In this document: positions 12,901 to 25,080 of the stretch, piece after piece
Position numbering within the stretch: the first letter of the stretch is position 1
Layout: each line of letters begins with the position of its first letter
Assembly: GCF_964355755.1 (NCBI RefSeq)
Contig: NC_092670.1
Span: 23,995,201-24,055,200, forward strand
DNA: 60,000 nt
From: Antedon mediterranea
Lineage: Eukaryota; Echinodermata; Crinoidea; Comatulida; Antedonidae
Direction of reading: 5' to 3'
Translations under genes and position numbers: made by a program
Notes under the pieces: model-generated
What the model saw: the letters and a program-made list of their open reading frames with translations, nothing else
Database searches by the model: none
Told to the model about the DNA's origin: nothing

Positions 12901-14931
12901 TCACTCGACGTGCTCAGTCAGCGAACGGCAAAGGAAACTCATCCCCATGACAATTAGAGCCTGTGAATCCTCTTACCAAGTAGCAAATAAAGATAAGATA
13001 TAACATTTAAATAAATATATCAGAAAATATCCACACAAGAAATATAAAAAAACCATTTATAAAAATACAAAAACAAGCAGAAAAGTAAAATAACTTTTTC
13101 TGTTCTCTTATTTCATATCGCTTACGCCCTCTATAGTTGAATGCAAAAGAACACTTTGAACGAAACAACCACGACGCATAACAATGTTTGTAGCCTACGA
13201 TGTATCAATTTTAACACCTACACAATTGTGTTGGTACACCACTGCCACAGCTAAACTTGTACTTGTGGGAGAAAACATCTATATATTCTTATATTTTACT
13301 GCACAAAATGTTTACAATCCATACACAACTCGGCAATTTTGTGACGTCATCGCTTTTCACCATTTTCCTTTATTACACGATAAATGTTTATTCCGAATAT
13401 CAGACAAGTGGATCAAACGAGAATCAAAATTGATTTGCGCGCGCACATCAAATTGCGTGTCTACTTGATGTTAATGTACTATGATATAAAAACATTTGTA
13501 TGTCAGAAATTGAGATTAATAACGTCGAGTAAAAAAAAGTACTTTGTGTTCGCTTAATTGTAGGCCTACACCACGCAGAGTAGGCTATGTGTTTATCATT
13601 AGGTGTACCAATCTCTCTCAAGGTCTGCTCCGATGCATCTAAGAAATGTGACAGTCAAGAACGAATACATTATTCGTCCGTAACGTGTTCGTTCACAAAT
13701 ATTAATCTATAATCAACTCCCACTTGGCATTCTCCATTTTCAATCTTTTCAGCAATTCAAATCAGTTTTTAAAACACCTGTTTCCATAGTCTCATTGCCT
13801 CTTATAATAGCGCTGTCAGGCAGCAGTGAAGGGGAATTTATAAAAACAAACATATCGTTAGGATATAAAATAATTTCAAAACGGATAAGTGTGAGTATGA
13901 GCGGTGGCTGGATTTCAGGGGTGTAGTGTCGATGAAAAATCAGGTGTGACGTATTTTATTTATTTTATATGAAATAGACAAAGAAAAAGAATTATGTGGT
14001 GAGACAAAGACAAAAAAAGTTATTGAAGAAACAGTCGAAAATTCTAGATCTCTGATCGTTCCACATTCCCTAAAAATCCAGGAGCATCCTTTGTTATTGA
14101 TTGTACGCATGCGCATATTACTCGCATCGTTAATAGGTCAGAACTATGTATAAAATAGGTATATTTCATGCAGGTGTGGGTAATGGACGCGTTCACGTTA
14201 TCTATCAGAACCAGACGAACCCGCATTCTCATGTTGAATTTGTTTTATTATTAGTACCATGCAAATAGCATTCTATTGACAATTAATTGACATTTGAAAT
14301 TTTCACTTAAGAAAACATTCCAGAGTTCATTTCTAGAAACTCTCCTCTTCTCATTATGTTTCCATTTCAAACTCGAATGTGAAAATTGATTACAAATGTC
14401 TTTCTACAACGAAGGTCATTCAATTTGCCAAACGTGTGTATCATATTTTGTGTGCGATTCGAGTGTGCGACCGTTTTAAAGGCATACAGTACGTGAACTG
14501 GATTGGTCAGATGTTTGTCCTAATGTGACGTAATTGTACTTAATAAATCATTCTCAGACTCGAAACACACATGAACTACAGATCTAGTCTGGCTTTATTA
14601 CCTTAGGCCATCGAGCTTGTGCCAGTGGCTAGGGGTTAGATTCGAGCCCAAGGAAGCAGTGGCTACTGCACACACAGGATGTTTAACTACTACCCGATGT
14701 CAGATCTTTGCGTAAAAACGTAATTGTACTCAAGTTGTTAGTGATAAATAATTATTATGTATGCAAATAGAGCCCTATCCAACAAAATCTTCCCACGTGT
14801 ATTTCTACAGTATTAGGTGGCCCCACGTTCGTTTCTGGGGAATCCAAAAGGAGAGGTTATTGTATACGAAATGCAGTATAAAATTCATCTAGAACATGAT
14901 ACGAGTGATACCATAGATTAAAGGTTTTTTC
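9950..14931. other. 5-kb stretch with no supportable gene
   Basis: AT-rich, with short frames only. A small hairpin at 11187-11210 (acag-taggaa / ttcct-tctgt) could be the tail of an old LINE on the minus strand, but no protein remnant is visible. Near 14630-14650, 'ggttagattcgagccc' resembles a tRNA B-box and might mark an old SINE; the A-box is not convincing. Confidence 0.4.
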
Positions 14932-15112
14932 TAAAGCGTGGTTCCCACTAGAACGTAACGCAAGGACGTAAACGCAACGCAAGCGTTTTAACCAATGACA
15001 AGCGAAGTTATAGACAGTTAGCAATCAAAAGCGAATAAGCCATCGCTTGTGATTGGTCAACTTGCGTTGCGTTACGTCCTTGCGTTGCGTCGCTAGTGGG
15101 AACCACGCTTTA
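14932..15112. mobile_element. MITE family 1, intact young copy
   Basis: A 181-bp element bounded by perfect 19-bp inverted termini 'taaagcgtggttcccacta'; with mismatches the inverted pairing continues to about 50 bp. Inside are 'taaccaatgacaagcg' and mirrored 'cgcttgtgattggtca'. It is nearly identical to the copy at 57873-58050 (a few substitutions and one small indel), which implies recent mobility. A TA target site is possible from the 'ta' at both ends. No coding sequence. Confidence 0.85.
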
Positions 15113-17925
15113 TGTACCGTAATCTAAAACAACATGAATAAAATAATACGCGTGATATCATCCGACCTATGACCCGAGTCTTGGATCTGGACACAGACGA
15201 AGCAGAATTCATCTAAGCTCATCACCATCAGTCACTATTATATATGTGTCATCTGATTTTAAATTTTGTCTGACTCAAAATAAAATCACTTTCAGTTTTA
15301 AGTATAATATAATTCCTTAATTTAAAATAAAATGTTTTCTGAAGATTTATAAATAAGGCCGTTTATGCCGATACGTAATGTAATAGTGATAACTCCCGCG
15401 GGAATGTCAAATATCTTAATGTTATAGTTATATATCCCATGGTTATACCGCCACAATTACCACAACAATGGTTATAAAATGTATGATTTATCCTTTCAAT
15501 GAATTTCCACAAAGGAGCAAAATTATCATTTTCTGTTTTCTAAAACCATAATGTCATTTTAACATTATAGGCCTGGTGTAGCATATGTTTAATAACATTA
15601 TAAACTTTGTCCAAAGAAGAATTGCTCGGTAATATTCGTTCGATTAGGGCCTGTGACAAACCAGGGATTCACTCTTCCCTGATAAAACTTTATCTACTGA
15701 AAATTATATCATACAGTAAATGAAAAATAGAGGAGGAAACTGATAAAGTTAAACTGTATTATTGTGATTTTTTTTGTTGAAGTTTATTTAATCCGTTTAT
15801 CAATCAGTATAATAGAGAAAATATTCCCGATCGCTTCCGGAACGCGATATTTCTTTTCGATAAGTTGGGACCCCTCATGAAACGTTACAAAATAAACATG
15901 AATATTCATTATTCATAATCATAAGGTGAGACGTACGGTACTGTAAGAATTGAGTTAACTACACTTTACTTTGCAAACGCTTTCCGTCGAGCCGTCTATG
16001 TAGGCGAATGGAATAATGGACTTTGCATGTCGATGTATGAGGTTTGAATCCCATGAGCAATTTGTTTTTATTTCATGGGGAGAGAGAGAAATTATTTAAA
16101 GTGTTTAGTTACCCCTGGGAAGTATAGTTCGGCTATATTTCACGTAAGGAGTCCACAACCACAAATAAATGATTCATTTATTCACTTGATCAAAATAAAT
16201 TTTAAAACAATAACAAGAATAATATAACAAGAAATAGATTACCTGCAATTAAACTGCAGGAAATTGGAGTTAATGGTATTAAACATTAAAGCAGATAGAC
16301 ATGAGATAAAAATGTTAAAACATATATCATAAACAAAAATGTAGTTTTGTCAACACATTATTTAGAACGGGTGGTTTATGACGTAAGGTTAAAAAAAAAA
16401 CATATCAACATTTTAGCGCTCGTAGAAAATCCGTCAAAAATTGTAATACTATGAAGGGGAATTACTGACGAAATGATCTGCTGTTTTTATCAATGACTAC
16501 TGTAGATCTCAAAAGAGATAGAAATAAAGCAAACAGCTAAATCTAAACGGCAAATGAAAACAGCCAGAAATAAATTGCAGAGCTTTCGTGTATACCTTTT
16601 CCTTTCAGCGCAATTGTAATATCATTGCTAGAACGGGAACGTTATAAAGGAAGAGTCATGTTAACACAAAGGTAAAGGTAAAGGTGCGCATCCCTTTTCA
16701 CGTCCAGTGTTTTGGCGCATCGGCTTGCAAAACTACCGTACCCACTGATAACCCTACCACTAGTATGTATCTTTTTTTTAAGTGCAACAAAAATACTTAC
16801 TATGTCTCTTTCGTTAGTGTTGTTGTTACAACTGCAAACGTGTAAAGTGCACAACACAATTGCGTACAAGGAACTTACTTATCAACAACCACTAACAGAC
16901 AGACAATTCCGTGTACGGTTTATTGTCATGCATTATGTACAATAACAGTTTTCTCTTGTAGAAAATGAGAATAATAAATAAATAATACCCGATGACTTGT
17001 TAATTATTTCAGTATACAATACACAACGGTATTGACTAAATTTTCCGTCATGGTTGAATAAGACACTAAACACTCGCATATAATTTTTACGTTATGGAAC
17101 TGCAACGTGTTTTTACCATTTTAGGGCAATAGACCTATTATAGTTAATATATCGAATATTTGGAAGCGGAAGCTATCACAATGTAATATTAAATAACGGT
17201 ATTATGTATAGGTTACCTTATACATACATCGAATAAACCATGCGCATCCACCACGCGTCGAGTAAGCGCCATGTACGTGTACGTCGCGTCCGTATAATGA
17301 GTTGATTTTGAAGCTGCTGTCGTTTTTTGTTCACACCACATGTTCCAATTTCCCAGCAATGCTTTAGCAATTTCAGTTTGTGTTGTCATAAATTGTCTTC
17401 TTTTATAACATACTTTTATTATTTTTAGAGATATTAGGTTGCACACTAGTTTTGCCTAGAGAATAACATTATATCATAGCAGAAATACAATACATAATCT
17501 GTTTACCTGCCTACTCGCAAAACATTATGAAAATATTGGGCCACGTTCATAATTGATATATTGGCACTGAGACGAGTAATTCATGTACAGTAATTGTATA
17601 ATAAACTTTACCACATCGTAAGTTTTGGAAGTTAACGAAAAAGTTCTTCTATAGAAATCACAAATATGTATTTTAAAAACGGATCGAAGCGCGCGCAGCT
17701 CGAACAAATTGCCACACAAGCACCAACAGCATTCTATAACTAAAGTCAATTTGATGAAATGCGAACTTTACCAACATTTTGGTGTAGTTTTATCGACAAA
17801 TTGAATACTGATACTCTATAACTACTTTGTTCGTTGCGACTGTTGTTTACTTTAAGTTAAGTTTAAATTATCAGACAATTGTCTGAACTTGTGATTGGTC
17901 AAATTAACTGACTTTCAGGGCGCTG
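15113..17925. other. Gene-free stretch with weak retroelement traces
   Basis: No supported gene. A tRNA-like SINE candidate lies at 15985-16085 (separate entry). A hairpin 'cctgca-attaaac-tgcagg' at 16242-16260 next to an AT-rich tail may be the 3' end of an old minus-strand LINE. A palindrome 'cagacaattgtctg' lies at 17873-17886. Confidence 0.4.
15985..16085 (+). mobile_element. Candidate tRNA-derived SINE head
   Basis: A B-box-like 'ggtttgaatccc' at 16041-16052 is preceded about 45 bp upstream by an A-box-like 'tctatgtaggcgaatgg' (15995-16011). Spacing and order match a Pol III internal promoter. The cloverleaf is not well formed, so a SINE head is more likely than a tRNA gene. Confidence 0.35.
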
Positions 17926-18120
17926 ATGCTTGGTTCCCATTCCATAGAAAAGACGAAGTACAACGTAATGATTGGTTCTCACAAGGACGTAACGCAAAGA
18001 CATAAGTGCAACGTAAGTGATTTGACCAATCACAAGCAAGGATTATTCGAACAAACGCTTATTGGTCCATTCGATTGCGTTACGTCCTTGTGTTGAATCC
18101 CTAGTGGGAACCAAGCCTTA
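17926..18120. mobile_element. MITE family 1, diverged copy with duplicated left end
   Basis: Two left-end-like segments occur in series ('tgcttggttcccattcc' near 17928 and 'attggttctcacaaggacg' near 17970), then the shared interior 'gaccaatcacaagca' and a right end 'ctagtgggaaccaagcctta'. It reads as one MITE inserted in, or recombined with, another. Confidence 0.65.
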
Positions 18121-18237
18121 GTTATTTACCTGGGTATGTTGATTCCTACCCAGCAAATTTGCCATAACTATGCCCATGAGACCAACTTACTTGAGTAAGT
18201 AAATAAGTGCGCATGTACGTGTGAACAGATTGTATAT

Positions 18238-18292
18238 TTAGGGCGTTATAACGCCGTATTTAACGCCCTAATACGGCGTTATAACGCCCTAA
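18238..18292. repeat. Perfect 23-bp-arm inverted repeat, 9-nt loop
   Basis: The arms 18238-18260 and 18270-18292 are exact reverse complements and the loop is 'taacgccct'. Each arm also contains the self-palindrome 'ggcgttataacgcc', and the loop repeats part of the arm. It could form a cruciform, or a stable hairpin if transcribed. It is GC-richer than the surrounding DNA. No element with matching ends is recognised nearby. Confidence 0.9.
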
Positions 18293-20425
18293 TTATAAAA
18301 TAATTTTTTTCTTTGGCGGAAATCAGCCACCGTAGTATAACGCTAAATTGAAAACCACCGTAAATTGTGGCACTTTTGCGAACATGATTTTATGTCTCGC
18401 TTACCTGGGTGTACTATGAACTGTCTTTGTAGAATCATTAGCGATAAGTCAAGGCACCGAAAGCCTTGTCCATTAGGCCTAGATGTGTAAAATTTTTTAA
18501 AATATTGATGTATCGACAATACATTGTGATACGAGTTAATGCATTTACTGTTAATTACACTCGTGTGTAACTCGTAGCGTGTCAGTGACATTTACAAGTA
18601 TAGTTCTAAATTGTCGGTGACAAAGATACACATAGTTGATAATAATATGGCTTAACAATCAAAAGAGCCTTACATTTTGTCCGTTATTGTTTGTCATTTT
18701 TATTCAATTTTCACACAGATACTAACAAAGTGCAAGGCAATTTCATTTTTAATGGATTCAAGTAAATTGTGTGGCTGTTTTGGTAAAGCCCGCCCTCTCA
18801 ACCCGCTTATGAGACCCGTTTAAAAAAAATTGACTTCTGTTTTCGCACTGTACATTTTTATTATTTCACAGTATTATACTATAATATCTCTATGATTAGT
18901 TGAAGCGTATCGAGATATTGGTCAAAAGTTTATTAAATGTTCGTTTTGAATTAAGTTGTTATAATTATAAAGAGATAATGCAATGTTGTAAAAAGACTGT
19001 CAAGTACGGCGTGTCCTGGTTTAAAATAAATTGAAAAAAATTCACTAACTGATTAATCCAAACAAATAGGCCTACATTGTTATCTAAACGGAATGTTCGT
19101 ATCTCCATAAATGAAGTATCTCCAAAGTGGTATAAGTTGCGTTTCGCTGCGTATTTTAACGGGTTTTTCATTATTAAAGATTTTAATTGTTATATTTCCA
19201 TGTTTGTGAATACATTGACAAAATAATATAACAATTTTTTCAATTTTTATTTAAATAGAAATAAGAGAATCAAAGCAACAGCACTGCCAAAAAAGTGGTA
19301 AAGTTGAAAGCTTACCAACCGTTGACTGGTTGCTACGGACAACCCTGAAATAGCCTTGTAAACAATTAAGTTTGTGATAGTTGTTTTTATTTTTTTCGTT
19401 TAATATGAGATCATGATTATAATTTTAGCCCGAAGCTTCGATATTATTACCTAGATGTTCAAAAATACCTCATTATACTTATTTAGCAAGTTAATTAAGA
19501 AAGTGTATTGTTATAAACCGTCCATTTATTTTAGAGCACAAAACAGTATACACAAATAGTACATAAAATGAGACTTTACTAAAGATACAACGAATAACTG
19601 TTCGTTAATTATTAGTTATTAAAATAACAAAGGTAGTCTACTTACTAGAGCATTTCAAGCTATAGAAGGTTGTCAAAGAGCATGTTATGACATACCCTTC
19701 AAGTCTTCGGTAAGCAATTTTTGTTTTGTATTTTTTATAGCAATTCGTCACTGTATTTAAGAGTCGAATGAAGAAACATTGGTCATTGGTATGGACGCCT
19801 CCTCAGGTAGGCCCATTTTGTTTTTATTTGAAAAGTACAGAGGCCTTCTTAGGTAGGCTCAGTCATGTTTTGTTTGAAAAGTACGGAGACCTCCTTCGGT
19901 AGGCCTTATCATTTTTGTTTGATTCATTTGAACCGTCCGATACCCGACTTCTTTTAATATCAAATGTATTCTTCTGATATGTGTTTGGGTTAATACAGTA
20001 CTACATTGACCTGCATAAGCTATTTACAGTATGTTATACCGTATTTAACTTTTACAATTGCAAAGGGTTTTTATTTAAAGTAATCATTATTTGATTAAAA
20101 ACTCATTATATAACATAATTAGTTACCGTATTTAAATCGAATAGGCCTACCTTCGTATTAGGTTACAGTCAATAATTTACCATAATTCATACACACATCC
20201 AATATAATACATTTTTAATGAAATGTCACTGCGCGTGCAATAATATTTGATCAAGTTATTTGATATGTGTATTGAGATTGCGTTCGTTGTCTTTTTCTTT
20301 TCAGTATAACGTAAACGTATAACCATAGAGATAATAAATATAAAAATACTATAGTATGAGATCTCTTCTAACAAGCACGTCATTCACTTTTTCGAAGCGT
20401 CGTAAAGGTTCTGTCTACGGCTACG
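18293..20425. other. Gene-free stretch upstream of the sulfotransferase gene
   Basis: No supported gene. Its 3' part should hold the promoter and 5' UTR of the gene starting at 20426; I see no clear TATA box or initiator and cannot place the transcription start. The only structured element is the short tandem repeat at 19793-19925. Confidence 0.4.
19793..19925. repeat. Three-unit tandem repeat, about 45-bp unit
   Basis: Each unit carries a 'cctcctcaggtaggcc'-like core (variants 'ccttcttaggtaggct' and 'cctccttcggtaggcc') followed by 'tttgtttgaaaagtac'-type sequence. The units differ by several substitutions, so the array is old. Confidence 0.65.
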
Positions 20426-20545
20426 ATGAAACTGACAATTTTCCGACTGTTTTGTTTGATTGCTTTCTTCATGTTCATGTTTGTTGGATACGTAAGCGTA
20501 ATCAAATTAACGTCAGTGGGATTGCTTGTTCAATATCATATTGAG
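20426..20545 (+). CDS. Gal-3-O-sulfotransferase-like, exon 1 (signal anchor)
   Basis: This exon encodes residues 1-40 of a Golgi sulfotransferase. The start ATG (20426) is the first in frame after a stop at 20369, with an A at -3. The peptide begins MKLTIFRLFCLIAFFMFMFV; residues about 4-27 form one hydrophobic segment with Lys/Arg on the N-terminal side, the usual type II signal anchor of this class. The exon ends GAG followed by the donor 'gtatgg' (20546), phase 0, and joins in frame to the exon at 21009. A longer frame starting at 20356 overlaps it in another register and has no support. The link between the two exons is inferred from splice sites, phase and the family's architecture; there is no transcript evidence. 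Confidence 0.72.
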
Positions 20546-21008
20546 GTATGGCACACACAGTAATATTTTATTTTGTTAAAACATATCTCCCCTTATTAAG
20601 GGTGTCCCCTGAATAGGTGGTGTACCAAAGTAGAGGTTATCCTGTATGAATAATAAAGCATTAACTTACCGTTTTTAGTTGAAAACCTGCTGATGATGCT
20701 GGTAATTCATTGCTTAAAAACGTTGAAATGGAATTTAATTTAGCTTCTCCATTTTACGATCAAACGTTGATATCTGTTAAAAATATTAAATTCAAAATAA
20801 AGATACCTTTATATCGTGTTAAGGAGACCTTATAGTACCAACAATTTCATTTGCTATTTGGTTGTGTGTGACTGTAGGCCAACATTACACGGCTGCATAG
20901 CGTCTATATTTACAGTGATCAACAACAAATGTATGTAGCAGCGTAGTAACTAAACCATTGGCATGCATGAGCTGAATTATTTACTTTGAAAATTATTTGT
21001 TTTTAAAG
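20546..21008 (+). other. Intron of the sulfotransferase gene
   Basis: A 463-bp phase-0 intron with donor GAG|gtatgg and acceptor 'tttttaaag'|GAA. It is AT-rich with stops in the exon 2 frame. No repeat or RNA gene is seen in it. Confidence 0.65.
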
Positions 21009-22133
21009 GAATTCGTGAGGGCGGGAAAACCTCTCTTCATTCAAGTTCAGCCAAAATGCAAACCTGTAAAGAAGATCGTGTATATGAAAACACATCAAAC
21101 GGGAAGTACAACTTTAGCAGCCATTTTGGACAGATTCGCTTACAACAACCAACTAACACTACCGATTTACCAAGGTGTCACTGACCATGTTCCCTTTCGT
21201 AGGAGCATGGTGGCAAATCAAGGAAAATTAGATATGTTGACGTCTCACACTTTGTATAATAAAGCTGAAATGGACATTGCATTCCCTGGTGCAGTATATA
21301 TAACTATTGCAAGGGAGCCAAGCTCTCATTTTGAATCTGTGTTCACATATTTTGGCCTGGCGAAGAGGATTTACGAGCCAGACCCTAAGATGGCTATTGA
21401 CGATTTCTTGCATGAGCCTAGTAGGTATCTCACTTACAGTCGATCGCCATTTAATCGGGTTTGGAACGGACAGATGCAGGAGTTTGGTTTGAAGAAACAC
21501 GAATTTAATGATAATAAACGTGTTCAGCAGAAGATTAAAGAACTCGATTTAGAATTCGATTTAGTTTTGATTACAGAATATTTTGATGAGTCAATGATTT
21601 TGTTGAAGGATTTTCTCTGCTGGAACTTTGAGGATGTTGTATACATGTCAATGAATGTTAGAAGTGAAAGATCGATCTTATCAAAAGATTCAAAAAGGAA
21701 AATTCGATCTTTAAGCAAAGCCGATGTTGCATTTTATAATCATTTTAATAAAACCTTTTGGGATAAAATTCACAAAAAAGGAAAGAAATTTCAGAAAGAT
21801 TTGTCTGAATTCAAGCGAATTAAGAAAGAATATCTTGCCTTGTGTCTTACTAATGAAACAACAATAAAACTGCATAGAATTAATGTATCTACAAATATGA
21901 ACAAACTGCAAGCAGGGCTGTCTGCTGATGAAGCTCAAGAAACCTGCGGAAGTTTAAAAAAGAATCACCTAGAATGGTCAGCGATTATCAATGATAGAAT
22001 GCTGAAGAATGGCTTGGTTAGCTATGAGACTTTTAAACAAATTAAAGAAAACAGCAAGAAATCCAAAACTGCGAAACAATCGGCACATAACCCTGTAGTT
22101 AGAAGGCTAGCTATACCTAAATTAACAGATTGA
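21009..22133 (+). CDS. Galactose 3-O-sulfotransferase-like, exon 2 (catalytic domain)
   Basis: Residues 41-414 of a galactose 3-O-sulfotransferase (Gal3ST family), which transfers sulfate from PAPS to the 3-OH of galactose on glycolipids or glycoproteins in the Golgi lumen. The 5'-phosphosulfate loop is KTHQTGSTT (residues 67-75; family form KTHKTxSST), and the 3'-phosphate motif region is REPSSHFES (142-150). ITEYFDESMILLKDFLCW (228-245) is also typical of the family. Sequons lie at N287, N322 and N332. The full 414-residue protein is close to the usual 400-480. The open frame can be read back to a TTG at 20997, but that lies in the intron; the first real codon is GAA at 21009. Stop TGA at 22131. 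The C-terminal tail is Lys-rich. Which paralogue and acceptor (galactosylceramide or N/O-glycans) cannot be decided here. Confidence 0.9.
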   Translation, partial: EFVRAGKPLFIQVQPKCKPVKKIVYMKTHQTGSTTLAAILDRFAYNNQLTLPIYQGVTDHVPFRRSMVANQGKLDMLTSHTLYNKAEMDIAFPGAVYITIAREPSSHFESVFTYFGLAKRIYEPDPKMAIDDFLHEPSRYLTYSRSPFNRVWNGQMQEFGLKKHEFNDNKRVQQKIKELDLEFDLVLITEYFDESMILLKDFLCWNFEDVVYMSMNVRSERSILSKDSKRKIRSLSKADVAFYNHFNKTFWDKIHKKGKKFQKDLSEFKRIKKEYLALCLTNETTIKLHRINVSTNMNKLQAGLSADEAQETCGSLKKNHLEWSAIINDRMLKNGLVSYETFKQIKENSKKSKTAKQSAHNPVVRRLAIPKLTD

Positions 22134-22176
22134 GAAATCATACACTTGCACAACATGGTGTTGTAACACTCCGTAT

Positions 22177-22225
22177 AATAAACAATTTTTTAAACAAGCC
22201 ACTAAAACCCACATAAAAAAATAAA
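22177..22225 (+). terminator. Candidate poly(A) signals for the sulfotransferase gene
   Basis: AATAAA hexamers lie at 22177-22182 and 22220-22225, 44 and 87 bp after the stop codon. The cleavage site cannot be placed. Confidence 0.5.
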
Positions 22226-24978
22226 ATGTATTATGACAATTGTTATCACTATTAACGATTCACCTGTATTATATAAGTATTATGTTAGTAAAATGTTAAT
22301 ACATCAACTAATTTGGCATGTAAAACGACCTGCGCCAACATATTTTGACTTTATAGAAAAATAATATTGATATTATTGAGAAACGGAGAGAATATTTATT
22401 CTATTTTGAGAACAAAAGAGGGGCGTGTTTCGTCCTCCTTTACCGTGCCACGCATCCTCTCTGTTCAATACGTTTACAAGTTGAGAACAACATTTTTCGT
22501 TTTCATAAAAACAATCTATCTTAAGACGAAATTCTTCTTTAACGAGTAAGTTTTTTTTGTGAGGTAACTCAGTTACAAATACAAATATTATACTTGACTA
22601 TACTGTGGTAAAGTATAACAATCAACACTGCATACATCCTGCTTGAAATGTTTGTGTTGTATTAATATACACGTTGATGTAAATAAACTATTTTTTAAAC
22701 TGGTACGGGTAGGCCTACATATGTAATTCATTGGAATTTGTCTAATATCATTTGTTGTAACATTAGTAACTCCCATGATATTTTAATTTGATGTTTGTTG
22801 AACAAACCGCATGCAGTATAGTAGGCCTATTTATAGTCCATGAAATATTAATACATACATTTCGATTTGATATAATTGAATAATTGGTTTATGAAATTGT
22901 ATCTTTCGGTGTTAAGATTTGTTTAAAGAGGTCACTGTGATGGAGATAGATAGATCTGCATTATCAAACGGAACACTCACTGTGGTAGATGTAAACAAAA
23001 ATTTATCGGCTTCGTGTTAAAATTAAATTTGACTGGAACTTCAGGTGTCCAGTTCAGCCCCAAATACTGACAGAGTAGGAGACGACATTATATATTAAAA
23101 GGGTATTTGTTAGTATACTATTCAAGCAAACGAGAAATGTTTGTTTGGCGCCAGGAGCGTCAAACGATCGATAATATAGAAGGATGAGAACGAAATAGAG
23201 GGGAAATAGATCAGCTGCCTTGGTGAGGATAGAAAGGTGCAACGACGTACTTAACTACATTTACGGCACATTCTGACAATTCAAGCTTCGTATTTAGAAA
23301 CGCCCAACGCCATTATTAGTGTATGTAATATACACTATAGGTAAGCAAAGCTTATCTAGGTAGGCCTACTCCTGTAGGCCTTACACAGGCATACAATTCC
23401 CCATTTGTGCGACCCTGGAGCTATTTTTTTTCTGCATCGTATACGAAACTGCCTGCAAAGTTTGAAGGTAGTGTAAAATGAGGTACGTATTGGACATGGG
23501 CAAAGCAAATTAATTTTACTAATCACAAGCGATATTTCAGTCAGTTGTGTCAACGTGATTGTTACGTTGCACATGACTGTACATCCTCACACGAGTCGCA
23601 TTGCCTAGGCGACGGTCAGCTCATAAAAGGAGAAACACACGGTAAAAACTACGGAAACACAAAAGCACAATGTTAACGACTGTAGCTTTTACAACACAGC
23701 TTGATGTTCGATGATAAAACTATTTAGGAATAATTGAACTGTATTTGATTGTCCATATTCTATTTGTCCTTGATGGATCATGATGTAGGTCAAAGATTAT
23801 TGAGTAATAATCAAGATACAATCATAAATGGAAACATTTTATTATACGTCTTAGAACTGGTTTTATAGAAATAAAGAAAAGATAACTGTGACGTAAGCAA
23901 TGACTTATAAAGCAATTTCACAATGTAATATGATAATATTATGCAATATGATAATATTATGCAATATAATAGGCCATATATTCGTTGCCATGGGTACATA
24001 ATAACACCTCTGTATCTCATTGCGTATTTGTATAGTTTAATTGAATGATAACACTTGAGGAAATTCAGTCACTAACTATTTAAGATAAAATAGTTGCACG
24101 TCTGAGAAAAAAACATTTCTTATTAAACTGAAGTTGAAATTTCCTCATACTTCAAAATTAGGTAAAATATAATAAATTTAAATAACGCCTACGTTTATTC
24201 TGTATATTAATAAATATCGTTTGTCAGCTTTCCACCTAACGGGCATGTAACAAGCACGAAAGTAAAACAATATCTACACATTTTAAAAATAAAATTTAAA
24301 ACACAATACTTAATCTAGTATGAAGAAGTGAGGCCACAAAAGGTAATTAGAATTGAACGAAAAGTTGATTGATTCAACTCTTTTAGTATTCGAGTGAAAA
24401 TGTCACTTTTTGACTCTAAAATAACGAGTTTTCACTCTTGTGTGTGATTAAAACTGTGTGCAATAATCGCTTGCATAGATAGTATGGTAATGAGTGAAAA
24501 TCGTATAGTGGCTTTCACTCTCTTCAGAATCCTTAAGCACACCCCTCACAAGACTGACCATCCACTCTAATGCATGTTCACTCTACATTAACAAAGCATT
24601 GTTTTACCGCTATGCCTTATATGCAGTAATTAATCTTTCATGTACGAGTCAGAATAAAAGTGAATTATATCGTATAGAACGCAGGTAACTGAATAATTAT
24701 GCGCAAATTTATGATGCCCCATGGTGAATTTGCATTCAATTTCTCCGTGAATTAACTGATAATTTACAGTGTATTAAATTATAATCTAAAGCGCTCCCTT
24801 AGTAACACAGTGTGCAACATTAATATGCACGATTCGAAAAACACATGACAGAATTCTAGTATTAGTTTGTGTTTGTATGCATTGGATTTCGGCTCTTCTT
24901 TTAAATATTTTTAGGCCCTATATTTACTTATTTATTTTTTATAAATGTTAACTCAACAAGAATGCAGTTTGTTTTCGT
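22226..24978. other. Intergenic stretch, no gene seen
   Basis: No supported coding exon or RNA gene. TAGGCCTA-type words are dense (about 22709, 22822, 23361). A perfect two-unit repeat of 18 bp ('atgataatattatgcaat') lies at 23929-23964. Confidence 0.45.
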
Positions 24979-25080
24979 TAAAGCTTCTTGGTTCCCACTA
25001 AGAACTAACACAAGAACGTATAAGGTCAGCGCACGTTGTGGTAAAATTACCTACGTTGCGGTTACGTCTCTAAAGCTTTA
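24979..25080. mobile_element. MITE family 1, degenerate fragment
   Basis: It opens 'taaagcttcttggttcccac' and contains 'acgttgcggttacgtctc'. Length is reduced to about 100 bp. It abuts the family 2 element at 25071 and shares its 'taaagctt' end. Confidence 0.5.

Noticed and set aside
20356-20544. 62-codon frame starting MRSLLTSTSF
   Set aside because: It overlaps the sulfotransferase anchor exon in another register, whereas the accepted frame gives a signal anchor and a phase-matched donor.
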